Origin: VAZQ01 sp963756715
Lineage (GTDB): Bacteria > Pseudomonadota > Alphaproteobacteria > Rhizobiales > Xanthobacteraceae
Assembly: GCA_963756715.1 (NCBI GenBank)
Contig: CAVWOV010000034.1
Span: 1-64,000, forward strand
Reading direction: 5' to 3'
DNA: 64,000 bases
In this document: piece by piece, positions 31,582-40,792 of the stretch
Position numbering within the stretch: position 1 is the stretch's first letter
Layout: every line of letters begins with the position of its first letter
The notes under the pieces: generated by a model
Seen by the model: only the letters and a program-made list of their open reading frames with translations
Told to the model about the DNA's origin: nothing
Database searches by the model: none
Position numbers and translations under genes: made by a program

Positions 31582-34533
31582 ATGGAAACGCTCCTCGTCA
31601 AGATTTTCGCTACGGCGCTGGCGCTCAGTCAGGTCACGACCGGACCGAATACCGTCAAGACGCAATTTGACCGGGTCGCTGACCAGCAGGAGGTCAGTGG
31701 CCTGCTGCAGGCCGGCTGCACGCACATGCGCAAGGCGTTCGACATCGAGGACATCAACCTCGATGACTTGATCGCCACCGCCATGGAAGATCCGCAGGCC
31801 ATGACTGGCGAAATCAAGGCGTTCCGCGGCATCAACTTCGCCGACCTGCTCATCGCCTACCGGCAGTTCTGCAAGGGCGAGAAGGTCGAAAAGCCCGCGG
31901 TCGATCTCGGCGATGTGATCGATTTCTATAACCACGCGGTGGCGGACCTGCCGGATCACACCCGTCTCAAGGGCATGAAGCTGCCGGGCGCCAGTGCCGT
32001 GCTCGACGGCAAGGGTCAGCGGTTCGCGGAGGTGTTCGAGGAGAACCAGCGGCGCGTATGGGTGCCGATCTCCGACATCCCCGAACAGGTGCAGAAGGCC
32101 TTCATCGCGGCTGAAGATAAGCGGTTCTTCCAGCACAAGGGCATCGACGAGCGCGGACTGATCCGGGCCTTCATCGGCAACCTCGCGCATTCCGGCCGCC
32201 CGCAAGGCGGCTCGACCATCACCCAGCAGGTGGTCAAGAATCTTCTGGTCGGCGATGACCTCACTTATGAGCGCAAGATCCGGGAGATGATCGTCGCGAC
32301 CCGGGTCGAGAGGACGTTGAGCAAGGGAGAGATTCTGGAGCTTTACCTCAATTCGACCTACCTCGGACGCAGCGCCTGGGGCATCGAAATGGCCGCGCGC
32401 AGCTATTTCGGCAAGTCGGCCAAAGACCTGACGCTGCCCGAGGGCGCGCTGCTTGCCGGCCTCACCAAAGGCCCAAACTACTACAATCCGGACCGCCACC
32501 CCGAGCGTGCCCGCGAGCGCCTGGGCTACGTGCTGACCCGGTTGCAGGAAGAGGGGACCATCACCCCCGAGCAGAGCGCCAAGGCGCTCAATCCGATGCC
32601 CACGCTGATTGCCTATGAACGCCCGCGCCGGGACGTCGGCTTCCACTTCGTCGATCAGGTTGCCCGCGAGGCCAAGAGCCTGGCGGGAATCGCAGGCATC
32701 ACCGCGAATTCCTATACGGTGCGCTCCACCATCAATGTGCCGCTGCAGCGTGCCGTTGAAAGCGCTTTGCAAGAGGGTCTCTGGCGGTACGAACGTAGTG
32801 CCGGCCGCAGCCGTTTCGTGCGGCCCGAAGCGAACCTCGCCAAGGCCATCACGGCAATCGAGGGCGATCCCAAGAAATCGGCCGACAAGCGCCCAAGCTG
32901 GCAACGCGCGCTGGCGAGCGCACGGATGCCGCTTTACGACGTGCACTGGACGCCGGCGGTGGTGGTCGAAAAACCCTCCGGTAAGAAGGGCGGGGCACTC
33001 CGCGTCGGCTTGGCCGACGGAAGGATCTTGCCGCTGTCGGCTGACGGATCGATCCAAGCCAAGCTCAAGCTATCCGATGTCGTGTTCGTCAAGGTCACGG
33101 AAGCCAAAGCCAAGGGCAAGTCGGTCGGGCGTGCCGAGATCCGCGTGCGGCCGAGCGTGCAGGGCACCGCAGTGGTGCTGGAGAACAAGACCGGGCGCAT
33201 CCTCGCAATGGCCGGGGGATTTTCCTATCCGCTGAGCCAGCTCAACCGCGCCACGCAGGCACAGCGCCAGCCGGGCTCAGCGATCAAGCCGCTGAGTTAT
33301 CTCGCGGCGCTGCGCCGCCTGCAGCCCAATACCTATGTGAGCGATGATTCGATCACGCTGCCGCCGATCGGCAATGGCCTTGCTCGCGAGCAGGATTACT
33401 GGACGCCGCGAAACTACGATGGCGGCGGCGGGGGTGTCCTGACGCTGCGCCGTGCGCTGGAGAATTCGCGCAACCTCGCGACTGTGCATTTGCTCGATGG
33501 CGGCATCGACGACACGCCGGAAGCCAGCCTCGATCGCGTCTGCGCGCTGGCGTTGGAGGCGCAGATCTACCGCGAATGCGTGAAGTATTACCCGTTTGTG
33601 CTGGGCGCGCAGCCGGTGCGGCCAATCGACCTTGCGGCGTTCTATGCGGCAATTGCCAACGAGGGGGTCCGGCCGTCTCCTCATGTGGTCGAATCGATCG
33701 AACGCAACGGCCTGATGGTCTATCGACGCGATCCGAAGTCCTCGGTTGCGATCGGATCGGCCGACCGCGTGGCGTTCTATCAGCTCAAAACCATGATGCA
33801 GGGCGTTGTGGCCCGCGGGACGGCCCACTCGATTTCGTCGCTTTCGCCCTATGTTGCGGGCAAGACCGGCACCTCGGACGAGTCAAACGACGCCTGGTTT
33901 GTCGGATTCACCAACGAGGTAACGGTCGCGGTGTGGGTCGGTTACGACAATGCCGCCGGCAAACGGCGGACCCTCGGGGGCGGCACGACCGGCGGTAGCG
34001 TTGCCGTCCCGATCTTCGAGCCAATCATTCAGGCGGTGTGGGCGAATAACTCGCCGAAGACGGCGCTGGCGCCACCATCCGCGGAGGCCAAACGCCAGTT
34101 GTCGTGCCGGTCGGTGGATGTTGAGTCGGGCGAGCAGGTCTCGCGCCGGAATGCCAGGGGGCCGGTCGAGTGCTTCCGGATCGACCGCACCGGCCAGATC
34201 ATCGATACCCAGTATCAGCTTGTGTCGCGCGAGGAGACTTATGCCGAGCGCGATCAAGGCTATTATTCGAATCCCTTCGGGTTCATCGAGCAGTTTATCC
34301 GGCCGCAATATTATTACGACCAGCGCCGCGACAGTGGGAATAGCTATTATTACAACAATGGCCGAGGTTATGTTCGAGTGCCGCGCGAATCGGTGCGGCC
34401 GCCTGCGCAGTATTACGGTCAATACCGGCGTGATCCACGAGCCCAGCAGCAAACGCGCGAGCAATATTATGGACGGGAGTCGCAAACGCCGCAGCGTGTC
34501 GATCCGAACTATAATTGGGGCTACCGGCGATAG
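31582..34533 (+). CDS. PBP1A-type bifunctional peptidoglycan synthase
   Basis: 983 residues. The GT51 glycosyltransferase domain carries AAEDKRFFQHKG with catalytic Glu178, and GRPQGGSTITQQ. The transpeptidase domain has S566-A-I-K569 (QRQPGSAIKP), SxN in ENSRNLAT and K761-T-G-T. The N-terminus (METLLVKIFATALALSQVTT) is only weakly hydrophobic and is followed by about 150 residues not found in classical PBP1A. Strong membrane anchoring is therefore uncertain, a pattern I recall in Bradyrhizobium relatives. The tail of about 110 residues is rich in Tyr, Gln and Arg. It polymerises and cross-links lipid II in the periplasm. Confidence 0.93.
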   Translation: METLLVKIFATALALSQVTTGPNTVKTQFDRVADQQEVSGLLQAGCTHMRKAFDIEDINLDDLIATAMEDPQAMTGEIKAFRGINFADLLIAYRQFCKGEKVEKPAVDLGDVIDFYNHAVADLPDHTRLKGMKLPGASAVLDGKGQRFAEVFEENQRRVWVPISDIPEQVQKAFIAAEDKRFFQHKGIDERGLIRAFIGNLAHSGRPQGGSTITQQVVKNLLVGDDLTYERKIREMIVATRVERTLSKGEILELYLNSTYLGRSAWGIEMAARSYFGKSAKDLTLPEGALLAGLTKGPNYYNPDRHPERARERLGYVLTRLQEEGTITPEQSAKALNPMPTLIAYERPRRDVGFHFVDQVAREAKSLAGIAGITANSYTVRSTINVPLQRAVESALQEGLWRYERSAGRSRFVRPEANLAKAITAIEGDPKKSADKRPSWQRALASARMPLYDVHWTPAVVVEKPSGKKGGALRVGLADGRILPLSADGSIQAKLKLSDVVFVKVTEAKAKGKSVGRAEIRVRPSVQGTAVVLENKTGRILAMAGGFSYPLSQLNRATQAQRQPGSAIKPLSYLAALRRLQPNTYVSDDSITLPPIGNGLAREQDYWTPRNYDGGGGGVLTLRRALENSRNLATVHLLDGGIDDTPEASLDRVCALALEAQIYRECVKYYPFVLGAQPVRPIDLAAFYAAIANEGVRPSPHVVESIERNGLMVYRRDPKSSVAIGSADRVAFYQLKTMMQGVVARGTAHSISSLSPYVAGKTGTSDESNDAWFVGFTNEVTVAVWVGYDNAAGKRRTLGGGTTGGSVAVPIFEPIIQAVWANNSPKTALAPPSAEAKRQLSCRSVDVESGEQVSRRNARGPVECFRIDRTGQIIDTQYQLVSREETYAERDQGYYSNPFGFIEQFIRPQYYYDQRRDSGNSYYYNNGRGYVRVPRESVRPPAQYYGQYRRDPRAQQQTREQYYGRESQTPQRVDPNYNWGYRR

Positions 34534-34582
34534 CGCATCGATCCGAACGACAGTCGGGGCCATCGGCAATACTGAAAGCAGC

Positions 34583-35632
34583 ATGATGCCGGGAAAAACG
34601 CCTGTTACCTTGCTGTTTGGACTGGCAATGCTGCTGGTGAGTTCGCAAGCGCAGGTCCGCGCGGAAGACTTCAAGATCACCGATGTCGACTCGCTCGCCG
34701 GACTGGCTGTCGATCAGCTCAAGCCGAAGACGATCCTGTTCATGGACAAGCCGGCGGACGAACTGGTCGATCCGGACGCTGGACTGCTGAAATTTGAGGA
34801 CTGGGCACAGGCGAAGCCGATCCAGAAGCAGTTCCTCTCGCCCTATCCGAGTTATGTCGAACCGATGGTCGAACAGACGGTCGACGGGGTCCGCAAGCGA
34901 TACCGGGAGAAGCTCCACATGTATGTGGCGGCGGCGCGCTACTCGCTGGCGCGCGCCCCGGAGGCGCTCGATCTCGCGAGCCTTGTTGCCCTGCCGTTCA
35001 TCGAGAAGATCGATCCGGCGATCAAGCATCGCCTGATCACGGCGGCGGAGGCGATCTCGCCGAAAGATCCGCGCGCGGTGCATAACCAGCATCCGCTGCG
35101 GCGCTGGTGCGAGGCGCGGCCGGTCGTGATCTGCATCCACTCCGAGTACAAGTTCGAGGGCAAGCTGCCGCTGGGCATCCGGATTGCCAACAAGATTCGG
35201 GAGGGTTCGAAGCGCATCGCCGAATCGCTCGAATTCGAGAGCGAATTGACCCTCAGGAGCCCCGAAGAAGTCACCGAGATGGGGCTTTCGGCATTGACTT
35301 CGCTCGATACACCGCCGGTCGGGGCGCTCGAACAGAGCATCTTTTATGTCAATCAGGTGATGCAGTTCGGCAAGCTGCTGGCGGTCTTTCAGCGCCATCC
35401 GACCGACGCCAACCAGACCGTCGTGACGGTATTTCTGGCGCTGGCGGTGGAATCGAATCTGCTCGGCAAGAAAAAGGAGTTCGGCAAGATCCCGGTGTTG
35501 CGAAATCTCGTGCCTGCTCAGGTCCTTGCCGGCAAGAGTTCGTTCAATACCGGAAAATCCATCAGCGCCGGGCTGCCGGTTTATGCGCGCAATCAGATCA
35601 AGGCCATTGCTGCGTTGATCGAGAGTAAATGA
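34583..35632 (+). CDS. Exported hypothetical protein
   Basis: 349 residues from the ATG at 34583 (a second ATG follows at once; AAAGCAGC upstream is a weak ribosome-binding site). The signal peptide ends near VRAED. The mature protein is mostly helical (YREKLHMYVAAARYSLARAP, GALEQSIFYVNQVMQFGKLL) with two Cys in RRWCEARPVVICIHSEYKFE. It lies 49 bases after the PBP gene and may be co-transcribed with it, which suggests a cell-wall link. I do not recognise a named domain. Confidence 0.72.
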   Translation: MMPGKTPVTLLFGLAMLLVSSQAQVRAEDFKITDVDSLAGLAVDQLKPKTILFMDKPADELVDPDAGLLKFEDWAQAKPIQKQFLSPYPSYVEPMVEQTVDGVRKRYREKLHMYVAAARYSLARAPEALDLASLVALPFIEKIDPAIKHRLITAAEAISPKDPRAVHNQHPLRRWCEARPVVICIHSEYKFEGKLPLGIRIANKIREGSKRIAESLEFESELTLRSPEEVTEMGLSALTSLDTPPVGALEQSIFYVNQVMQFGKLLAVFQRHPTDANQTVVTVFLALAVESNLLGKKKEFGKIPVLRNLVPAQVLAGKSSFNTGKSISAGLPVYARNQIKAIAALIESK

Positions 35633-35753
35633 CGCCCCGCCGCTCAGGCGGTTTGATCGGGCCTGCACGCTGAAGGCGCAATGCCGGCTTCGCTGGTCGG
35701 GCTCTGCCGCACGCCGAATAGGCAAAACCCTCGATTTTTCGGCACTTTGCGCC

Positions 35754-35782
35754 TTGACTTCGCCATCCCCCGCCGATACATA
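35754..35782 (+). promoter_or_regulatory. Candidate promoter of the rpsL (str) operon
   Basis: TTGACT (35754-35759), a 17-base spacer and TACATA (35777-35782). Transcription would start near 35790, giving a leader of about 310 bases before rpsL. The leader holds a small GAGATC/GATCTC hairpin near 35851-35867. Otherwise 35633-36103 shows no gene. Confidence 0.5.
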
Positions 35783-36103
35783 CCGCCCACTTTTCGGCAG
35801 GCGGTGAGCTTCGCTTGCTCGGCACGGCATGCCCGAACCCCGCTAAACCTTTGAGATCATTTGGATCTCTTGGCTGCGGATGGGCGCAAGAAGCCTCGAG
35901 GAAAGAAGCTCAGACGCTGCCTCTGACTGAAGACTGTCAGATGAGAAGTGCATGATCGTTCGCGCTCACGCGCGGGCGGTCCTCTGTGGAACGGGTGAGC
36001 GCCTGCCGCTGGGAGCGGGATGGCGTTCCTCCGTTTTGCGCGCTGGAAAAGGTTCGCGCACCGGTTCGCCGAATGCGCAACGCAACGAAGGACGCGAGGC
36101 GCG

Positions 36104-36475
36104 ATGCCCACTATCAATCAGCTGATCCGCAAGCCGCGGGTCGTGCAGCACGCGAAGAAGAAAGTGCCGGCGCTGCAGCAGTCGCCGCAAAAGCGCGGCG
36201 TGTGCACGCGCGTCTACACCACGACCCCGAAGAAGCCGAACTCGGCATTGCGCAAAGTGGCGAAGGTGCGGCTCACGAACGGCTTCGAGGTGATCGGCTA
36301 CATCCCGGGCGAGGGCCACAATCTGCAGGAGCACTCGGTGGTGATGATCCGCGGCGGCCGCGTCAAGGATCTGCCTGGCGTGCGCTACCACATCATTCGC
36401 GGCGTGCTCGATACGCAAGGCGTGAAGAACCGCAAGCAGCGTCGTTCGAAATATGGAGCCAAGCGGCCCAAGTGA
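36104..36475 (+). CDS. rpsL: 30S ribosomal protein S12
   Basis: 123 residues. The ATG at 36104 (MPTINQLIRKPRVVQHAKKK) is the family start; the open frame upstream to 36020 is ignored. Lys43 (TTTPKKPNSALRK) and Lys88 (RGGRVKDLPGVRY), the usual sites of streptomycin-resistance mutations, are both wild type. S12 monitors decoding at the A site. First gene of the str operon. Confidence 0.97.
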   Translation: MPTINQLIRKPRVVQHAKKKVPALQQSPQKRGVCTRVYTTTPKKPNSALRKVAKVRLTNGFEVIGYIPGEGHNLQEHSVVMIRGGRVKDLPGVRYHIIRGVLDTQGVKNRKQRRSKYGAKRPK

Positions 36476-36488
36476 TTTGGGCCGTTTT
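36464..36488 (+). promoter_or_regulatory. Hairpin over the rpsL stop codon
   Basis: CGGCCCAA (36464-36471) pairs with TTGGGCCG (36477-36484), with the TGA in the loop, and is followed by TTTTG. It looks like a weak terminator or attenuator between rpsL and rpsG. Confidence 0.45.
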
Positions 36489-36516
36489 GTATTGAGAGAG
36501 ATCAGAGAGACGTCCG

Positions 36517-36987
36517 ATGTCCCGTCGTCACAGTGCCGAGAAGCGCGAGATCAACCCGGACCCGAAATACGGGAACATCGTGGTCTCGAAGTTCATGAAT
36601 TCGATCATGCGTGCCGGCAAGAAGTCGGTCGCCGAGAATATCGTCTATGGCGCGCTCGATATTATCGAGGGCAAGACCAAGTCGAGCCCGGTCGGCGTGT
36701 TCCAGCAGGCACTGGACAATGTGATGCCGGCGATCGAAGTGCGCTCACGGCGCGTCGGCGGCGCCACCTATCAGGTGCCGGTCGAGGTGCGCTCCACCCG
36801 CCGGCAGGCGCTGGGCATCCGCTGGATCATCACGGCCGCGCGCGACCGCAACGAGAAGACGATGACGGAGCGGCTGTCGGCCGAACTGCTCGACGCGTCC
36901 AATAACCGGGGAAACGCCGTCAAGAAGCGCGAAGACGTGCACCGGATGGCAGAAGCCAATCGCGCGTTCTCGCACTATCGCTGGTGA
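36517..36987 (+). CDS. rpsG: 30S ribosomal protein S7
   Basis: 156 residues: MSRRHSAEKREINPDPKYGN, IVSKFMNSIM-type segment VVSKFMNSIMRAGKKSVAEN, VRSRRVGGATYQVPVEVRST and the C-terminal AEANRAFSHYRW. S7 organises the 16S rRNA 3' major domain and in E. coli represses the str operon. It lies between rpsL and fusA. Confidence 0.97.
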   Translation: MSRRHSAEKREINPDPKYGNIVVSKFMNSIMRAGKKSVAENIVYGALDIIEGKTKSSPVGVFQQALDNVMPAIEVRSRRVGGATYQVPVEVRSTRRQALGIRWIITAARDRNEKTMTERLSAELLDASNNRGNAVKKREDVHRMAEANRAFSHYRW

Positions 36988-37018
36988 GGGCAACCGTGAG
37001 CGAACAAGGACTGATCTG

Positions 37019-39091
37019 ATGGCCCGCACGCACCCCATCGAGGACTATCGCAATTTCGGCATCATGGCTCACATCGATGCCGGGAAGACGACGACGACCG
37101 AGCGGATTCTCTATTACACCGGCAAGAGCCACAAGATCGGCGAGGTGCACGACGGCGCCGCGACCATGGATTTCATGGAGCAGGAGCAGGAGCGCGGCAT
37201 TACCATCACGTCGGCCGCCACCACCGCGATCTGGAACGGCAAGCGCCTCAACATCATCGACACACCCGGCCACGTCGACTTCACCATCGAGGTGGAACGC
37301 TCGCTGCGCGTGCTCGATGGCGCGGTCTGCGTGCTGGATTCGAACCAAGGCGTCGAGCCGCAGACCGAGACGGTCTGGCGGCAAGGCGACAAGTACAAGG
37401 TTCCGCGCATCGTCTTTGCCAACAAGATGGACAAGATCGGCGCTGATTTCTACCAGTGCCTGAAGGATATCGTTGATCGCCTCGGCGCCAAGCCGATCGC
37501 TATTCAACTCCCGATCGGAGCCGAACAGAATTTCAAGGGCATCGTCGATCTCGTGCGAATGAAGGGCGTCATCTGGGACGACGAGGCCCTGGGCGCCAAT
37601 TATCACGACATCGATATTCCGGCGGATATGGCCGAACTGGCCAAGGAGTACCGCGAGAAGCTGGTCGAGGCCGCGGTCGAACTCGATGACGATGCCACGA
37701 CCGCTTACCTCGAGGGCAAGGAGCCCGACGAGGCCACGATCAAGAAGCTGATCCGCAAGGCCGTGATCACCGGCGCATTTTTTCCGGTGCTCGCCGGCTC
37801 CGCGTTCAAGAACAAGGGCGTTCAGCCGTTGCTCGACGCAGTGGTGGACTATCTGCCGTCGCCGCTCGACGTGCCGCCGATCACGGGCGTCGACAGCAAG
37901 GGCAACGAGGTCGTGCGTAATCCGTCCGACACCGAGCCGCTGGCGATGCTGGCTTTCAAGATCATGGACGATCCGTTTGTCGGCACCATCACGTTCAGCC
38001 GCATCTATTCGGGCCGGCTCGAGAGCGGCACCGGCGTCATCAATTCGACCAAGGACCGCAAGGAGCGCATCGGCCGCATGCTGCTGATGCACGCCAACAA
38101 TCGCGAGGACATCAAGGAGGCCTATGCGGGCGACATCGTCGCGCTGGCCGGCCTCAAGGAAGTCCGCACCGGCGATACGCTTTGCGATCCGCAGAAATCG
38201 GTGATCCTGGAAAAGATGGAGTTTCCGGACCCGGTGATCGAGATCGCGATCGAACCGAAGTCGAAAGCCGACCAGGAGAAACTCGGGGTGGCGCTGGCCA
38301 AGCTGGTGGCCGAGGATCCGTCATTCCGCGTCCATACCGACCAGGAATCGGGCCAGACCATCCTCAAGGGCATGGGCGAGCTTCACCTCGACATCAAGGT
38401 CGATATCCTCAAGCGTACCTACAAGGTCGAAGCCAATATCGGCGCGCCGCAGGTTGCCTATCGCGAGAAGCTGACGCGGCCCGTCACGGTCGACTATCAG
38501 CATAAAAAGCAAACCGGCGGCACCGGCCAGTTCGCGCAAGTCAAGATCGTCGCCGAGCCGCTGCCACCCGGCACCGGATTTGAGTTCGAGAACGAGGTTG
38601 TCGGCGGCGCGGTGCCGAAGGAATACATCCCGGGCGTCGAGAAGGGCCTCGAGTCGGTCCTTGGGTCGGGCGTGCTGGCCGGGTTCCCGGTGGTCGATCT
38701 CAAGGTGACGCTGATCGACGGCCGCTATCACGACGTGGATTCCTCGGCGCTGGCGTTCGAGATTGCATCGCGTATGGCGTTGCGCGAGGCGCTGCAGAAG
38801 GGCGGCCCGGTGCTGCTCGAGCCGATCATGAAGGTCGAGGTGGTGACGCCGGAGGACTATACCGGATCGGTCATTGGCGATCTCAATTCGCGGCGTGGCC
38901 AGATTCAGGGCCAGGACCGGCGCGGCAACGCCAACGTCGTGGTCGCGATGGTGCCGCTCGCCAACATGTTCGGGTATGTGAGCAACCTGCGTTCGATGTC
39001 GCAGGGGCGCGCCACCTTCACGATGCAGTTCGATCACTATGAACAGGTCCCCTCGGCGGTTGCCGAGGAGATCAAGGCGAAGTTCGCCTGA
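37019..39091 (+). CDS. fusA: Elongation factor G
   Basis: 690 residues, intact. G1 AHIDAGKTTTTERIL, switch I QERGITITSAATTA, G3 DTPGHVDF, G4 NKMDKIGADF. Domains II-V follow, with the loop HKKQTGGTGQFAQVKIVAEP and the C-terminal FGYVSNLRSMSQGRATFTMQ. EF-G drives tRNA-mRNA translocation and, with RRF, ribosome recycling. It starts 31 bases after rpsG and precedes the second tuf by 42 bases. Confidence 0.97.
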   Translation: MARTHPIEDYRNFGIMAHIDAGKTTTTERILYYTGKSHKIGEVHDGAATMDFMEQEQERGITITSAATTAIWNGKRLNIIDTPGHVDFTIEVERSLRVLDGAVCVLDSNQGVEPQTETVWRQGDKYKVPRIVFANKMDKIGADFYQCLKDIVDRLGAKPIAIQLPIGAEQNFKGIVDLVRMKGVIWDDEALGANYHDIDIPADMAELAKEYREKLVEAAVELDDDATTAYLEGKEPDEATIKKLIRKAVITGAFFPVLAGSAFKNKGVQPLLDAVVDYLPSPLDVPPITGVDSKGNEVVRNPSDTEPLAMLAFKIMDDPFVGTITFSRIYSGRLESGTGVINSTKDRKERIGRMLLMHANNREDIKEAYAGDIVALAGLKEVRTGDTLCDPQKSVILEKMEFPDPVIEIAIEPKSKADQEKLGVALAKLVAEDPSFRVHTDQESGQTILKGMGELHLDIKVDILKRTYKVEANIGAPQVAYREKLTRPVTVDYQHKKQTGGTGQFAQVKIVAEPLPPGTGFEFENEVVGGAVPKEYIPGVEKGLESVLGSGVLAGFPVVDLKVTLIDGRYHDVDSSALAFEIASRMALREALQKGGPVLLEPIMKVEVVTPEDYTGSVIGDLNSRRGQIQGQDRRGNANVVVAMVPLANMFGYVSNLRSMSQGRATFTMQFDHYEQVPSAVAEEIKAKFA

Positions 39092-39133
39092 CCCCCTGAA
39101 GTCTAGAGATTACGGAAGGACACGGAGAGTCCC

Positions 39134-40343
39134 ATGGCCAAAGAGAAATTCAATCGCGAGAAGCCGCACTGCAATGTGGGGACGATCGGGCACGTCGATC
39201 ACGGCAAGACGACGCTGACGGCGGCTTTGACGAAGGTGTCGGCCGACAAGGGCTGGTCGAAGTCGTTTGTGTCGTACGACCAGGTTGCGAAGGCGTCGGA
39301 GAGCCAGGGCCGGCGCGACCCGACCAAGATTTTGACGATCGCGACCAGCCACGTGGAGTATTCGACCGACAAGCGCCACTACGCGCACGTCGACTGCCCC
39401 GGGCCACGCCGACTACGTGAAGAACATGATCACCGGTGCGGCGCAGATGGATGGCGCGATCCTGGTGGTGTCGGCGGCCGACGGCCCGATGCCGCAGACC
39501 CGCGAGCACATTCTGTTGGCCCGCCAGGTGGGCGTGCCGTACATCGTGGTGTTCCTCAACAAGGTCGACGTGGTCGACGATCCGGAGTTGCTCGACCTGG
39601 TCGAGCTCGAGGTGCGCGAACTCCTTTCGAAGTACCAGTTCCCGGGCGACACCGTGCCGGTGATCCGTGGCGCGGCGATCAAGGCGCTCAACGGCGAGAA
39701 GGGCGAGTTCGCCGACGAGGCGATCCTCAAGCTTTACGAGGCGCTGGACTCCTCGGTTGCGCTGCCGGAGCGTCCGATCGACCAGCCGTTCCTGATGCCG
39801 ATCGAAGACGTGTTCTCGATCTCGGGCCGCGGCACGGTGGTGACGGGGCGGATCGAGCGCGGCAAGATCAAGGTCGGCGAGGAAGTCGAGATCGTCGGCC
39901 TGAAGGACACCAAGAAGTCGGTGGTGACGGGCGTCGAGATGTTCCGCAAGCTCTTGGACGAGGGTGTTGCGGGCGACAACGTCGGCTGCCTTCTCCGCGG
40001 CGTCAGCAAGGACGAGGTGGAGCGCGGCCAGGTTCTGTGCAAGCCGGGTTCGGTGAAGCCGCACAAGAAGTTCAAGGCCGAGGCCTACATTCTGACCAAG
40101 GAGGAGGGCGGCCGTCACACGCCGTTCTTCAACAACTACCGTCCGCAGTTTTACTTCCGGACCACCGACGTGACCGGGCAGTGCACGCTGCCGGAGGGCA
40201 CCGAGATGATCATGCCGGGCGACAACGCGGCGATGGACGTGGAACTGATCACGCCGATCGCCATGGAGGAGAAGCAGCGCTTCGCCATCCGTGAAGGCGG
40301 CAAGACCGTCGGCGCCGGCGTCGTCGTCAGCATCACAGAGTAA
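39134..40343 (+). CDS. tuf: Elongation factor Tu, copy 2 (same one-base frameshift)
   Basis: The encoded protein matches copy 1 at 12027 residue for residue, but the DNA differs at several synonymous sites (for example ATTTTGACG for ATTCTGACG, GTCGACGTG for GTGGACGTG, CTCCTTTCG for CTGCTGTCG). The same extra G occurs at 39401-39403 after codon 89. Restored length is 402 residues. Motifs and the unusual DPTKILTIATSHVEY switch-I segment are as in copy 1. The position after fusA is the standard str-operon site for tufA. Copy identity suggests gene conversion between loci. Confidence 0.93.
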
Positions 40344-40350
40344 GTTGGGC

Positions 40351-40437
40351 GCGTCGTGGCCGGGCATTTCCCGGCCATCCGCGTCTTAGAGAATAGACGA
40401 GCAGGACGTGGATGCCCGGCACAAGGCCAGGCGGACG
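40351..40437. repeat. Palindromic intergenic repeat, family A, copy 2
   Basis: GCGTCGTGGCCGGGCATTTC, then CCGGCCATCCGCGTC, a centre, then GACGTGGATGCCCGGCAC and AGGCGGACG. It is a diverged copy of 26287-26376, lying between tuf copy 2 and rpsJ. Confidence 0.65.
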
Positions 40438-40455
40438 GGCGAGAGAGACGAAACA

Positions 40456-40764
40456 ATGAACGGCCAGAATATCCGCATCAGGCTCAAGGCGTTCGATCAC
40501 CGCATCCTCGACGCGTCGACGCGCGAGATCGTGGCGACCGCCAAGCGCACCGGCGCTCAGGTGCGAGGTCCGATCCCGCTGCCAACCAGGATCGAGAAAT
40601 TCACGGTCAACCGTTCGCCGCACATCGACAAGAAGAGCCGCGAGCAATTCGAAATGCGCACGCACAAGCGGCTGCTCGACATCGTCGATCCCACGCCGCA
40701 GACGGTGGACGCATTGATGAAGCTCGATCTTGCCGCCGGCGTCGACGTCGAAATCAAGCTCTGA
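40456..40764 (+). CDS. rpsJ: 30S ribosomal protein S10 (NusE)
   Basis: 102 residues from the ATG at 40456 (MNGQNIRIRLKAFDHRILDA); an in-frame ATG at 40408 lies inside the palindromic repeat and is ignored. VRGPIPLPTRIEKFTVNRSP and FEMRTHKRLLDIVDPTPQTV are typical. S10 also joins NusB and NusG in antitermination complexes. First gene of the S10 cluster. Confidence 0.97.
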   Translation: MNGQNIRIRLKAFDHRILDASTREIVATAKRTGAQVRGPIPLPTRIEKFTVNRSPHIDKKSREQFEMRTHKRLLDIVDPTPQTVDALMKLDLAAGVDVEIKL

Positions 40765-40792
40765 GCCGAACAGGAAGACGAGGACCACGCCA

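Noticed and set aside
36104..36475. Streptomycin resistance in rpsL
   Set aside because: Lys43 and Lys88 are both present, the sensitive type.
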